From Flavobacterium sp. I-STPP5a (GTDB lineage Bacteria; Bacteroidota; Bacteroidia; Flavobacteriales; Flavobacteriaceae), in NCBI RefSeq assembly GCF_009764685.1, contig NZ_VHLM01000077.1, positions 1 through 64,000 on the forward strand: a DNA stretch of 64,000 bases, in the 5' to 3' direction. Under the pieces are notes generated by a model. It was not told where the DNA came from, ran no database searches, and was given only the letters and a program-made list of their open reading frames with translations. Shown in pieces: positions 27,414 to 35,633 of this stretch. Position 1 is the stretch's first letter. Each line of letters starts with the position of its first letter. The translations under genes and the position numbers were made by a program.

Positions 27414-27971
27414 ATGAAAAATTCAAAATTCGCAGCAGTAGCATTAATAGCTCTTTTTTCTTTTACCTCTTGTGAAAAAGATGATCCTATTGCAGTAAAT
27501 GAGGAAGAATTAATAACTACAGTGACCACAACACTTGTGGCTGGAAATCAAACGGTAACATTAACCTCAAAAGATCTTGATGGCGATGGGCCAAATGCAC
27601 CCGTTGTAACCGTATCAGGTGATTTACTTGTGAATACTACTTATACAGGAAGTACCACGTTCTTAAATGAGTCGGTTACGCCAGTAGACAACATCACTGC
27701 CGAGGTTAAAGAAGAGGGTTATGAGCACCAATTGTTTTATCAAGCGCCTACAACAATAGGAGTTTTCACGTATACAGATGCGGACAAAAACGGAAAACCT
27801 GTTGGGTTAACTTTTTCATTAAGAACAGCAGCAGCTCCAGCAACTGGAACCTTAACAGTAGTACTTAGACATGAACCAAACAAAGACGCTGCAGGAGTAG
27901 CTACTGGATCAATCACTAATGCAGGCGGTGCCACAGATGCTCAGGTGACTTTCCCAGTTCAAGTTAAATAA
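27414..27971 (+). CDS. Lipoprotein partner of the TonB receptor
   Basis: A 185-residue lipoprotein with lipobox cysteine Cys20 in FSFTSCEKDD. The mature part is beta-rich with Thr/Val-rich strands and an acidic calcium-like loop (SKDLDGDGPNAP). It starts 22 nt after the receptor gene and is probably a surface or periplasmic accessory for the same ligand. I do not recognise a named family with confidence. Confidence 0.7.
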   Translation: MKNSKFAAVALIALFSFTSCEKDDPIAVNEEELITTVTTTLVAGNQTVTLTSKDLDGDGPNAPVVTVSGDLLVNTTYTGSTTFLNESVTPVDNITAEVKEEGYEHQLFYQAPTTIGVFTYTDADKNGKPVGLTFSLRTAAAPATGTLTVVLRHEPNKDAAGVATGSITNAGGATDAQVTFPVQVK

Positions 27972-27988
27972 GGTTAAAACCAATTTAT

Positions 27989-28030
27989 ACCCAAAAAAAC
28001 GCTATTCGAAAGAGTAGCGTTTTTTTGGGT
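27989..28030 (+). terminator. Terminator A, upstream copy of a repeated hairpin
   Basis: A long stem acccaaaaaaacgctattc / gagtagcgtttttttgggt around loop gaaa. The core aaaaaacgctattcgaaagagtagcgtttttt recurs in full at 31597-31631 and its 3' half at 29170-29190. It ends the receptor-lipoprotein transcript. Confidence 0.85.
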
Positions 28031-28120
28031 TTAAGTGCAAAAAGTACGGGTTACTATTTCAGTTCTTTTTTTCGTATTATTGTATGTGTAATCAAGTTAA
28101 AACTTTTATTATCTAAAATA

Positions 28121-29137
28121 ATGATGCTACAAAACCAATCTGTAATTCCTGATATTAAAGCCATTATAGCAGCTTCAAAAGACAGAGCAATTAGAGCAGT
28201 TGACAATGAAAGAACCTTGATGTACTGGCATATTGGGCAACGTATTTTCGAGGAAGAACAAAACGGAAAGGACCGTGCTGATTATGGAGAGTATCTAACG
28301 AAGTATATTTCACAACAGTTAGAACCTGAGTATGGAAGTGGTTTCTCAAAACGCCAAATAGAATTATTTAGACAGTTTTATCGCTCGTTTCCAATTGCGA
28401 ACGCATTGCGTTCGCAATTGAGTTGGACGCATTATAAACTAATTATTCGTCTTGATAGTCAAGATAAGATTGATTTTTATATAGCCGAAACTGTAAAAAA
28501 TAATTGGAACACAAGACAATTAGAGCGTCAGATTTATAGTAGTCTTTGGGAACGTCTTTTAATGAGCAATGATAAAGAAAGCGTACTCGCCGTTGCCAAA
28601 AATGAAAAACTGCCTTCGGATGCTAAAGAGATTATAAAAGATCCAATGTATCTTGAATTTCTGGGGTTAAAACGGGAAGCGGCTTACTATGAAAAAGATT
28701 TAGAAAGTGCTATAATTACTCATTTGCAAGATTTTTTATTGGAACTAGGAAATGGATTTTCATTTGTAGCAAGACAAAAAAGAATACACATTGATGGTGA
28801 TGAATTTTTTACAGACTTAGTTTTTTATAATCGAATATTACAATGCTTTGTCATTATCGAAATCAAAACAGATAAACTTACGCATCAGGATATAGGACAA
28901 TTACAGATGTATGTCAATTATTACGATCGAGTAGAAAAACTGCCTCGTGAAAATCCATCTATTGGTATTTTGCTTTGTGCAAATAAAAATGACGGCGTTG
29001 TAAAATTTACGCTGCCGGAAAACGAGAAAAATATTGTAGCCAGTCAGTATAAACTATACCTGCCTACTGAACAACAGTTGCTGGAAGCTGTGAATATAGA
29101 ATTGCAAAATTTTGAGGAAGCCAAAGAAAATAATTGA
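28121..29137 (+). CDS. DUF1016 / PD-(D/E)XK nuclease-domain protein (YhcG-like)
   Basis: A 338-residue protein from the first of two adjacent ATGs (28121, 28124). The N-terminal DUF1016 helical domain shows YWHIGQRIFEEEQNG and LRSQLSWTHYKLIIRL. The C-terminal half is a nuclease fold of the PD-(D/E)XK class with FTDLVFYNRILQCFVIIEIK. Family members are common near restriction systems and mobile DNA; their substrate is not established. The gene sits between terminator A and a 3'-half duplicate at 29170, and a 29-bp palindrome lies at 28394-28422. This suggests recent insertion as a single-gene cargo. Confidence 0.88.
   Translation: MMLQNQSVIPDIKAIIAASKDRAIRAVDNERTLMYWHIGQRIFEEEQNGKDRADYGEYLTKYISQQLEPEYGSGFSKRQIELFRQFYRSFPIANALRSQLSWTHYKLIIRLDSQDKIDFYIAETVKNNWNTRQLERQIYSSLWERLLMSNDKESVLAVAKNEKLPSDAKEIIKDPMYLEFLGLKREAAYYEKDLESAIITHLQDFLLELGNGFSFVARQKRIHIDGDEFFTDLVFYNRILQCFVIIEIKTDKLTHQDIGQLQMYVNYYDRVEKLPRENPSIGILLCANKNDGVVKFTLPENEKNIVASQYKLYLPTEQQLLEAVNIELQNFEEAKENN
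28394..28422. repeat. 29-bp perfect palindrome inside the DUF1016 gene
   Basis: caattgcgaacgca and its exact complement tgcgttcgcaattg flank a single T. It encodes part of the conserved segment around NALRSQLS. It may be a chance hairpin, a structural RNA element or an in-frame palindromic insertion. Confidence 0.55.
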
Positions 29138-29169
29138 GGAAACGACAGAACTTTAGAAAATACTTTACC

Positions 29170-29190
29170 CGAAAGAGTAGCGTTTTTTTT
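29170..29190. repeat. Half-terminator B, duplicate of terminator A 3' half
   Basis: cgaaagagtagcg followed by eight T is identical to 28007-28026, but the left arm of the hairpin is absent, so it cannot fold as a terminator. With terminator A it brackets the DUF1016 gene at a period of 1163 bp. Confidence 0.7.
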
Positions 29191-29266
29191 AACTTTATTT
29201 AAGACTTGGTCAAGTCTAGAACACTAACTATTTCCTTATTTTTGTAACAACCTAAAAAATTAACTA

Positions 29267-31387
29267 ATGAAGAAATCCTTTTTAATAATGGCTGTAACCT
29301 CTGCAATGGCAACTTTTGGCCAAAATAAAAACGAAAAAATAACATACCCAACGACCAACAAAGGTACTACGGTAGATGCTTATTTTGATGCAAAAGTCCC
29401 AGATCCCTACCGTTGGCTAGAAGATGATAAATCAGCTGAGACCGGTGCTTGGGTCAAAGCCCAAAACGAAGTAACCTACGGGTATCTCAACCAAATTCCG
29501 TTTCGTGATGCGTTAAAAGCAAGAATGGAAAAGCTTTGGAATTACGAAAAAATAGGTGCGCCTTTCAAAGAAGGGAATTTCACATACTACTACAAAAACA
29601 ACGGTTTGCAAAACCAGTCGGTGTTGTACAGAAAAGATGCCAAAGGAACCGAAACGGTTTTCTTAGATCCCAACACGTTTTCTAAAGACGGAACCACTTC
29701 ACTTGGCGGATTGGATTTTTCCAAAGACGGTTCAAAAGTAGCGTATGCCGTTTCAGAAGGTGGAAGCGACTGGCGAAAAGTAATCATCATGGATGCCATT
29801 ACCAATACAATTATTGAAGACACTATTGTCGATGTAAAATTCAGCGGAGTGTCCTGGAGAGGGAACGAAGGGTTCTACTATTCCAGTTATGACAAACCAA
29901 AGGGAAGTGAATTATCAGCAAAAACAGATCAGCACAAACTCTATTTTCATAAATTAGGCACAGCTCAAAAAGACGATCAAATTATTTTTGGTGCGGATCA
30001 AAAACGCCGTTATGTAGGCGGTGGCGTAACTGAGGACGACCGCTACCTTGTGATATCAGCCGCCAACTCCACCTATGGGAATGAGTTGTACATCAAAGAT
30101 TTAACAAAACCCAACAGTCCTATTGTGACCATTGTAGATAATTTCAAGAGTGACAACAACATCATTGAAAACGAAGGCGGAAAATTATTCATAGAAACTG
30201 ATTTGAATGCGCCCAACAAACGCATCGTTACTGTGGATATCAAGAATCCAAAACCAGAAAACTGGAAAGACTTCATTCCAGAAACAGAGAATGTTTTATC
30301 ACCATCAACAGGTGGCGGTTATTTCTTTGCAAATTACATGAAAGATGCCGTTTCATTAGTAAAACAATATGATTACACGGGAAAATTGATACGCGAAATC
30401 AAACTTCCAGGAGTAGGAACAGCGGGCGGTTTTAGCGGAAAGAAAAAAGAGAAAAATCTTTATTTCTCCTTTACAAATTACATCACACCGGGTTCTATTT
30501 TTAGTTTAGATACACAAACAGGAACCTCTGTTGTGTATGAAAAACCAAAAGTAGATTTCAATACAGATCTGTATGAGTCCAAACAAGTGTTTTATACCTC
30601 AAAAGACGGTACCAAAATCCCAATGATTATCACCCACAAAAAAGGATTAAAACTTGACGGAACTAACCCAACCATGCTTTACGGATATGGCGGATTCAAC
30701 GTGAGTTTGACACCAAGTTTTAGCATAGCCAATGCCATCTGGATGGAAAACGGAGGCGTGTATGCCGTACCCAACTTACGTGGTGGAGGTGAATACGGAA
30801 AAAAATGGCATGATGCCGGAACCAAAATGCAAAAACAAAACGTATTTGATGATTTCATTGCAGCAGCCGAATACCTGATTGAACAAAAATACACCTCTTC
30901 ACAATACCTAGCCATTCGTGGTGGGTCAAACGGAGGATTGCTTGTAGGTGCTACCATGACGCAACGACCAGAGCTAATGAAAGTCGCTTTGCCAGCAGTG
31001 GGCGTGATGGACATGTTGCGTTACCATACCTTTACCGCAGGAGCAGGTTGGGCGTATGATTACGGAACAGCTCAGGACAGCAAAGAAATGTTCAGCTACA
31101 TTCAAGGATATTCACCGGTACACAACGTAAAAACAGGAACCCAGTACCCAGCCACTATGGTCACAACAGGAGATCATGATGATAGAGTAGTGCCGGCACA
31201 CAGCTTTAAATTTGCTGCTGAGTTGCAAGAAAAACAAGCAGGAACAAACCCAACCCTTATTCGCATAGACATCAATGCAGGACACGGCGCCGGAAAATCA
31301 GTAGCAGCAACCATACAAGAAAACGTAGACATCCAAGCCTTTACGCTCTACAACATGGGGATTATGACCATCCCTGCAAGTAAATAA
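29267..31387 (+). CDS. Prolyl oligopeptidase (S9A family), exported
   Basis: A 706-residue serine peptidase cutting short proline-containing peptides. It has a signal peptide (MKKSFLIMAVTSAMATFGQ), so it probably acts in the periplasm. A seven-bladed propeller (about 80-430) precedes the alpha/beta-hydrolase domain with the nucleophile Ser554 in RGGSNGGLLVGA, the aspartate in GDHDDRVVPAHS and His673 in NAGHGAGKS. It stands between the DUF1016 insertion and the restriction-modification set. GC content and codon use look more regular than in those neighbours. Confidence 0.93.
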   Translation: MKKSFLIMAVTSAMATFGQNKNEKITYPTTNKGTTVDAYFDAKVPDPYRWLEDDKSAETGAWVKAQNEVTYGYLNQIPFRDALKARMEKLWNYEKIGAPFKEGNFTYYYKNNGLQNQSVLYRKDAKGTETVFLDPNTFSKDGTTSLGGLDFSKDGSKVAYAVSEGGSDWRKVIIMDAITNTIIEDTIVDVKFSGVSWRGNEGFYYSSYDKPKGSELSAKTDQHKLYFHKLGTAQKDDQIIFGADQKRRYVGGGVTEDDRYLVISAANSTYGNELYIKDLTKPNSPIVTIVDNFKSDNNIIENEGGKLFIETDLNAPNKRIVTVDIKNPKPENWKDFIPETENVLSPSTGGGYFFANYMKDAVSLVKQYDYTGKLIREIKLPGVGTAGGFSGKKKEKNLYFSFTNYITPGSIFSLDTQTGTSVVYEKPKVDFNTDLYESKQVFYTSKDGTKIPMIITHKKGLKLDGTNPTMLYGYGGFNVSLTPSFSIANAIWMENGGVYAVPNLRGGGEYGKKWHDAGTKMQKQNVFDDFIAAAEYLIEQKYTSSQYLAIRGGSNGGLLVGATMTQRPELMKVALPAVGVMDMLRYHTFTAGAGWAYDYGTAQDSKEMFSYIQGYSPVHNVKTGTQYPATMVTTGDHDDRVVPAHSFKFAAELQEKQAGTNPTLIRIDINAGHGAGKSVAATIQENVDIQAFTLYNMGIMTIPASK

Positions 31388-31450
31388 AAGCAAAAGAGGT
31401 ACGGTGCGGTTACTCTTTTTTAGGAGCTTAATCCTGCTGTACACTGTATC

Positions 31451-31560
31451 TTTTTTTGAATTTTAGGCTGGAAGCCTTCAAAAGGCTTCCAGCCTAAAAA
31501 ATTCAAAAAAAGGATGCCGTTCCCATCAGGGCTAGGGCATTCAACTCCTCAGATGATTGT
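31451..31560. repeat. Intergenic hairpin plus GGATGCCGTTCCCATCAGGG-type repeat
   Basis: A stem of about 28 bp (31451-31478 with 31482-31511; inner arms ttaggctggaagcctt / aaggcttccagcctaa) is followed by ggatgccgttcccatcaggg (31512-31531). This layout resembles interspersed repeats of flavobacterial genomes. It follows the prolyl oligopeptidase gene and has no coding potential. Mobility is not shown. Confidence 0.6.
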
Positions 31561-31596
31561 CTTCACGAGGAAAAAAGCCATCACCACACAAATTTC

Positions 31597-31631
31597 AAAA
31601 AACGCTATTCGAAAGAGTAGCGTTTTTTTTT
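31597..31631 (+). terminator. Terminator C, second full copy of the repeated hairpin
   Basis: aaaaaacgctattcgaaagagtagcg and nine T are nearly identical to terminator A at 27993-28026. It lies directly before the restriction-modification set, again just upstream of an accessory locus. Confidence 0.8.
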
Positions 31632-31684
31632 GTTTTAGAGTAATTCTGTTTTAACAAATCAAGTTGAAAACTAAAAATTAATGA

Positions 31685-31714
31685 GGTCAATTGTAGGCGG
31701 GTCAATTGTAGGCG
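31685..31714. promoter_or_regulatory. 15-bp perfect tandem repeat, candidate controller box
   Basis: ggtcaattgtaggcg occurs twice head to tail (31685-31699 and 31700-31714), ending 20 nt before the controller ATG at 31735. Restriction-modification controller proteins bind repeated boxes at this position to set timing of methylase and nuclease expression. Binding is inferred. Confidence 0.55.
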
Positions 31715-31734
31715 TAAAAGTAATTTTATCAAAT

Positions 31735-31962
31735 ATGGATATTAAAGAAAAATTCGGTCATAAAGTAAAAGAATTAAGAGAGAATAAAGGCTTTTCTATT
31801 GAGCAACTCGCTAATATTTCGAATGTTGACAGGAATTATATTTCTGATATCGAGAAAGGAAAAAGAAATGTTTCTATTGAAATAATGGAGAAAATAATCC
31901 TTGCACTCGATACTGAATTTATGGAGTTCTTCAACGATAAAAAATTTAAAATTAAAATATGA
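31735..31962 (+). CDS. XRE-type controller protein of the restriction-modification set
   Basis: A 75-residue helix-turn-helix protein, the size of C-proteins. HTH residues are FSIEQLANISNVDRNYISDIEKGKRNVS. The ATG at 31735 (MDIKEKFGHKVKEL) is preferred over 31681, because the upstream part covers the tandem operator-like repeat and has no family similarity. Its stop overlaps the methyltransferase ATG (ATGA, 31959-31962), giving translational coupling. Confidence 0.85.
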   Translation: MDIKEKFGHKVKELRENKGFSIEQLANISNVDRNYISDIEKGKRNVSIEIMEKIILALDTEFMEFFNDKKFKIKI

Positions 31963-33050
31963 AAATAGTTTCATTTTTTGCTGGTGCTGGTGGTCTGGAT
32001 CTTGGTTTTGAAAAAGCTGGATTTGATGTCATATGGGCAAATGAATACGACAAAGAAATTTGGGCTACGTATGAAAAAAATCATAAAAAAACGATTTTAG
32101 ACAGGAGAAGCATTGTTGATATTCCTTCAAGTGAAGTTCCTGATTGTGACGGTATAATTGGCGGTCCGCCCTGTCAAAGCTGGTCGGAAGCAGGTTCAAA
32201 ACGAGGAATTGCCGATAAACGAGGTCAGCTATTTTATGAATTTATGAGAATTTTGGCAGATAAAAAACCAAAGTTTTTTTTAGCTGAAAATGTATCAGGA
32301 ATGTTATTGCCTGCTCATAAAGATGCTTTGGCAAATATAAAACAAATGTTTACCGATATTGGTTACGATTTGACATTCCAATTGTTGAATGTTTCTGATT
32401 ACGGTGTTCCGCAAGATAGAAAACGTGTTTTCTTTATTGGGTATAGAAAGGATTTAGGAATGAAATTTACTTTTCCAAGACCAACTACACTTGAAAGTAA
32501 AATCACACTTGAAAAAGCGATTGGAGATTTAAAAGATACTGCATTACCAGCAAAATCAGGAAACTATACAAACGGAAGTGATTGCAAAGTATTGAATCAC
32601 GAATATATGATTGGCGGTTTCTCTTCTATGTTTATGTCAAGAAATAGAGTTCGTTCTTGGGATGAAGTTTCTTTCACGATTCAAGCAGGCGGGCGCCACG
32701 CTCCACTACATCCACAAGCACCAAAGATGAGTTTTATTGAACAAAATATTCGGGAATTTGTTAAGGGCAAGGAAGGTTTATACCGAAGGTTAAGTGTCCG
32801 TGAATGTGCAAGAATCCAAACTTTTCCTGATACTTTTTCTTTTGAATATAATAGCGTTGTAGCGGGTTACAAAATGATTGGGAATGCTGTTCCTGTGAGA
32901 ATGGGGAAGGTTTTGGCTCAAAAAATATATTCTGATTTAGAAGAGATAAAAGTTGTCAAAAATGTTACTTCAAAAAGTATTGTAACTGAAGTAAATGGAA
33001 ATATTGTACTTGAAAAAATGAACGAAATAATTAAAAGTATATCTATATAA
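31959..33050 (+). CDS. DNA (cytosine-5)-methyltransferase, M.HaeIII-like
   Basis: A 363-residue C5 methyltransferase. Motif I is FFAGAGGLDLGFEKAGF, the catalytic Cys72 is in GGPPCQSWSE, motif VI is FLAENVSGM, motif VIII is QDRKRVFFIG and motif X is GNAVPV. The target-recognition part (MSRNRVRSWDEVSFTIQAGG and LHPQAP) closely resembles M.HaeIII, so methylation of GGCC at the inner cytosine is the best prediction. The C-terminal tail of about 35 residues is extra. It is coupled to the controller before it (ATGA) and the nuclease after it (TAATG). Confidence 0.92.
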   Translation: MKIVSFFAGAGGLDLGFEKAGFDVIWANEYDKEIWATYEKNHKKTILDRRSIVDIPSSEVPDCDGIIGGPPCQSWSEAGSKRGIADKRGQLFYEFMRILADKKPKFFLAENVSGMLLPAHKDALANIKQMFTDIGYDLTFQLLNVSDYGVPQDRKRVFFIGYRKDLGMKFTFPRPTTLESKITLEKAIGDLKDTALPAKSGNYTNGSDCKVLNHEYMIGGFSSMFMSRNRVRSWDEVSFTIQAGGRHAPLHPQAPKMSFIEQNIREFVKGKEGLYRRLSVRECARIQTFPDTFSFEYNSVVAGYKMIGNAVPVRMGKVLAQKIYSDLEEIKVVKNVTSKSIVTEVNGNIVLEKMNEIIKSISI

Positions 33051-34145
33051 TGGCAAAAATATCAACTCAAACAATTAATGGTAAAGCCTTTGAATACGCT
33101 TTGTTAAATGAATTTTTGGAACGTTTAAAAGTCGTAACTTCTGTTACAGTTATTGAAAATGAACCGTTTAAAACTGCTCTTAAATGTTTTGTGAGTTTTG
33201 ACGAAAAAGAGCAAAGTCATTATAAATTAGTTGCAAGTTTTGCTGTTAATTTTCTGCTTGATATAGAGCCACGTTTGGCAAATGGAATTAACGAGAATGA
33301 TGTTTTACAACTCGAAATTGTTGCAGATAAAGCAGGTCAAACTGGAGATGTTCGAGATGTATTAGCTATTAGGTCGTTGCAAAAATGGGAGATTGGAATT
33401 TCAGCAAAAAATAATCATAGAGCTGTTAAACATTCGCGCTTGTCAAATGATATTGATTTCGGTCAAAAATGGTTAGGAATTCCTTGTTCTGTTGATTATT
33501 TTGAAGAAATAAATCCTGTTTTTAGTAATTTGGCAAAGTTAAGAACAGCAAGTAAAGCAACACAAAAGTGGGATACTTTAGGCGATTATCATACGTCTGT
33601 TTATGTTCCCGTTTTGGATGCTTTTAAAACTGAATTATTGAGATTAGATAAAGAAAACTCTGGAATCGTAGCAGAAAGATTAGTTGAGTATTTAATTGGT
33701 AATCAGGATTTTTACAAAGTCATTAAAGGAAAAAACAAAGTAGAAATACAAGCCTACAATTTACACGGCACATTGAATTTACCTTTTGAAAATATTAAAC
33801 CAAAAGCTAAAATTCAAAGATTAAAATTACCTAATAGATTGATTGAAGTTGTTTATCAGGATAATTCTCAAACAACACTTTTAGTAACTTTGAATGAAGG
33901 TTGGCAAATCTCTTTTCGCATTCATAACGCAAGTTCTCGAATTGAACCGTCATTAAAATTCGATATTAATTTAGTTTCTTCACCTCATTCACTTTTCTCA
34001 AATCAATTGTTTATTTGATAATAAAAATTCAAAACAAGCAATTGAAAATTGGGTTGATAAATTAACTTCTCGATTTGTAATGAAATTTGATTCAGAGTTT
34101 GAAACCGAGAACGACTTCATATATAATTATTTAGAAAATGGCTAA
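33050..34145 (+). pseudogene. HaeIII-like restriction endonuclease, C-terminal frameshift
   Basis: The open frame 33050-34018 gives 322 residues beginning MAKISTQTINGKAFEYALLN, with an acidic nuclease-like region (ENDVLQLEIVADKAGQTGDVRDVL, then WEIGISAKNN). It would cut GGCC sites if it matches its methylase. At about 34013-34017 the frame breaks: one extra T gives a stop, while the +1 frame continues from 34017 for 42 codons without a start (KQAIENWVDKLTSRFVMKFD) to TAA at 34145. An intact protein would be about 365 residues. It could be real inactivation or sequence error. HaeIII-family assignment rests on partner and general resemblance. Confidence 0.7.
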
Positions 34146-34266
34146 TCCATTCCCTTCCTTAAATTCGATTTTTCTGCTATTTATTTTCCCAATATTTTAT
34201 TAAGGTGTTCGGTTTTTTATACTGCAATCGGTAAATTTGAGAATAGAACATTAAATAATAAAAATT

Positions 34267-34581
34267 ATGACAGTACAAATCAACACAGACAATAATGTAG
34301 AGGGACATGCACGCTTAAAATCATATATCCAAGATGAGGTAGCCACTACTTTGGCTCGTTTTGAGGAAAAGGTAACACGCCTTGAGGTGCATTTAGGAGA
34401 TGAAAATAGTGACAAAGGCGGAGTAAATGACAAGCGCTGTACCATTGAGGCTAGACCTATAAACATGCAGCCTGTAGCAGTTACAAACCACGCCGATACT
34501 ACTGAAAAAGCTTTTCATGGCGCACTTGATAAAATAAAAAAAGTACTAGAAACCTCTTTCGAGAAAAAGAGAGCGTTTTAA
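34267..34581 (+). CDS. hpf: Ribosome hibernation promoting factor (HPF/RaiA), short form
   Basis: A 104-residue protein with the beta-alpha-beta-beta-beta-alpha ribosome-binding fold: MTVQINTDNNVEGHARLKSYI, LEVHLGDENSD, CTIEARPINMQPVAVTNHADT and a C-terminal helix. It binds the small subunit in stationary phase and blocks tRNA and mRNA sites. It lacks the dimerising tail of long HPF. Its last 12 bases and terminator are duplicated 1.06 kb downstream, around an inserted BRO-N gene. Confidence 0.88.
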   Translation: MTVQINTDNNVEGHARLKSYIQDEVATTLARFEEKVTRLEVHLGDENSDKGGVNDKRCTIEARPINMQPVAVTNHADTTEKAFHGALDKIKKVLETSFEKKRAF

Positions 34582-34646
34582 ACCATAGCCTTTTGGCACA
34601 CTAAAAAAAATGACACTGTCTTATGGAGATAGTGTCATTTTTTTTG
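34570..34646 (+). repeat. 77-bp direct repeat, copy 1 (hpf 3' end and terminator)
   Basis: Contains the final codons of hpf (agagcgttttaa) and a terminator with arms tgacactgtct (34611-34621) / agatagtgtca (34627-34637) and a T tract to 34645. It is identical to 35634-35709 except for one A in an A run. The two copies bracket the BRO-N gene. Confidence 0.9.
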
Positions 34647-34772
34647 TCAAGAATCTTTAGAATTGCAATAGTAGTTTTTATTATTTTAATAGTAAATTAG
34701 TATGCTCGCTGTGATTCCAAAAAGCATTGAAAAGTAGCCATTTGAGAAAACGAAACTTATTAGAACAAAATA

Positions 34773-35600
34773 ATGGAAAACATAAAATTATTCGAAAGCC
34801 AAAAAATACGTTCCTCCTGGGATAATGAACAAGAGAAATGGTTTTTCTCCATTGTAGATATTATACAAGTTTTGACGGATAGTCCTAGGTCACGGAAATA
34901 TTGGAGTGCACTGAAAACAAAACTGAAAAACGAAGGAAGTGAACTGTCCCATAATATGGGACAATTGAAAATGATGGCTGATGATGGTAAAATGCGTTTA
35001 ACAGATGTTGCTGATACAGAGCAACTATTCCGTTTGATTCAATCTATTCCTTCGCCAAAAGCAGAGCCTTTTAAACAATGGTTAGCTAAAATAGGCTACG
35101 AACGAATAGAAGAGAGTCAAGATCCAGAAAAGGCGATTGATCGTGCTATGGAAAATTATTTGAAATTAGGATACTCTACAGCATGGATTAATCAGCGCCT
35201 GAAAAGCATCGAAGTTAGAAAAGAACTCACCGATGAATGGGAAAATAGAGGTGTAAAAAAAGGGCAGGAATTTGCCTCACTCACTGATATAATTACCCAA
35301 GCTTGGAGCGGAAACACAGTAAAGCAGTACAAGAATTTAAAAGGCTTAAAAAAAGAAAACCTAAGAGATAATATGACCAACTTAGAATTGGTATTAAATA
35401 TGTTGGCGGAAGCAACCACAACAGAGATTAGTAAAGAAAACAATCCTAAAACCTTTGCAGATAATAAAAAAATTGCCCGAAAAGGCGGTGAAATTGCTGG
35501 AAATACCCGAAAGCAAATTGAAGAACAAACGGGTAAAAAAATTGTTAGCCCACAAAATGCTAAAGTTTTAAAAGAAGATAGTAATAAATTAAAAGAATAG
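34773..35600 (+). CDS. BRO-N domain (phage antirepressor-like) protein
   Basis: A 275-residue protein. The N-terminal BRO-N/Bro-like DNA-binding domain reads LFESQKIRSSWDNEQEKWFFSIVDIIQVLTD with a following SRKYWSALKTKLKNEGSE block; the C-terminal half is helical and charged, with a repeated-looking tail (KKIARKGGEIAGNTRKQIEEQ). It resembles the DinD/antirepressor-like group of accessory proteins found near phage and defence DNA; the exact role is unknown. It has no integrase beside it, but it sits between two 77-bp direct repeats that copy the hpf 3' end and terminator. Confidence 0.82.
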   Translation: MENIKLFESQKIRSSWDNEQEKWFFSIVDIIQVLTDSPRSRKYWSALKTKLKNEGSELSHNMGQLKMMADDGKMRLTDVADTEQLFRLIQSIPSPKAEPFKQWLAKIGYERIEESQDPEKAIDRAMENYLKLGYSTAWINQRLKSIEVRKELTDEWENRGVKKGQEFASLTDIITQAWSGNTVKQYKNLKGLKKENLRDNMTNLELVLNMLAEATTTEISKENNPKTFADNKKIARKGGEIAGNTRKQIEEQTGKKIVSPQNAKVLKEDSNKLKE

Positions 35601-35633
35601 TTGAAACAACAAATTAGAGGATGAACTAGTTTT

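Noticed and set aside
31681..31734. N-terminal extension of the restriction controller
   Set aside because: This part encodes the repeat RSIVGGSIVGV from the operator-like DNA and has no family similarity; the internal ATG fits the usual C-protein size.
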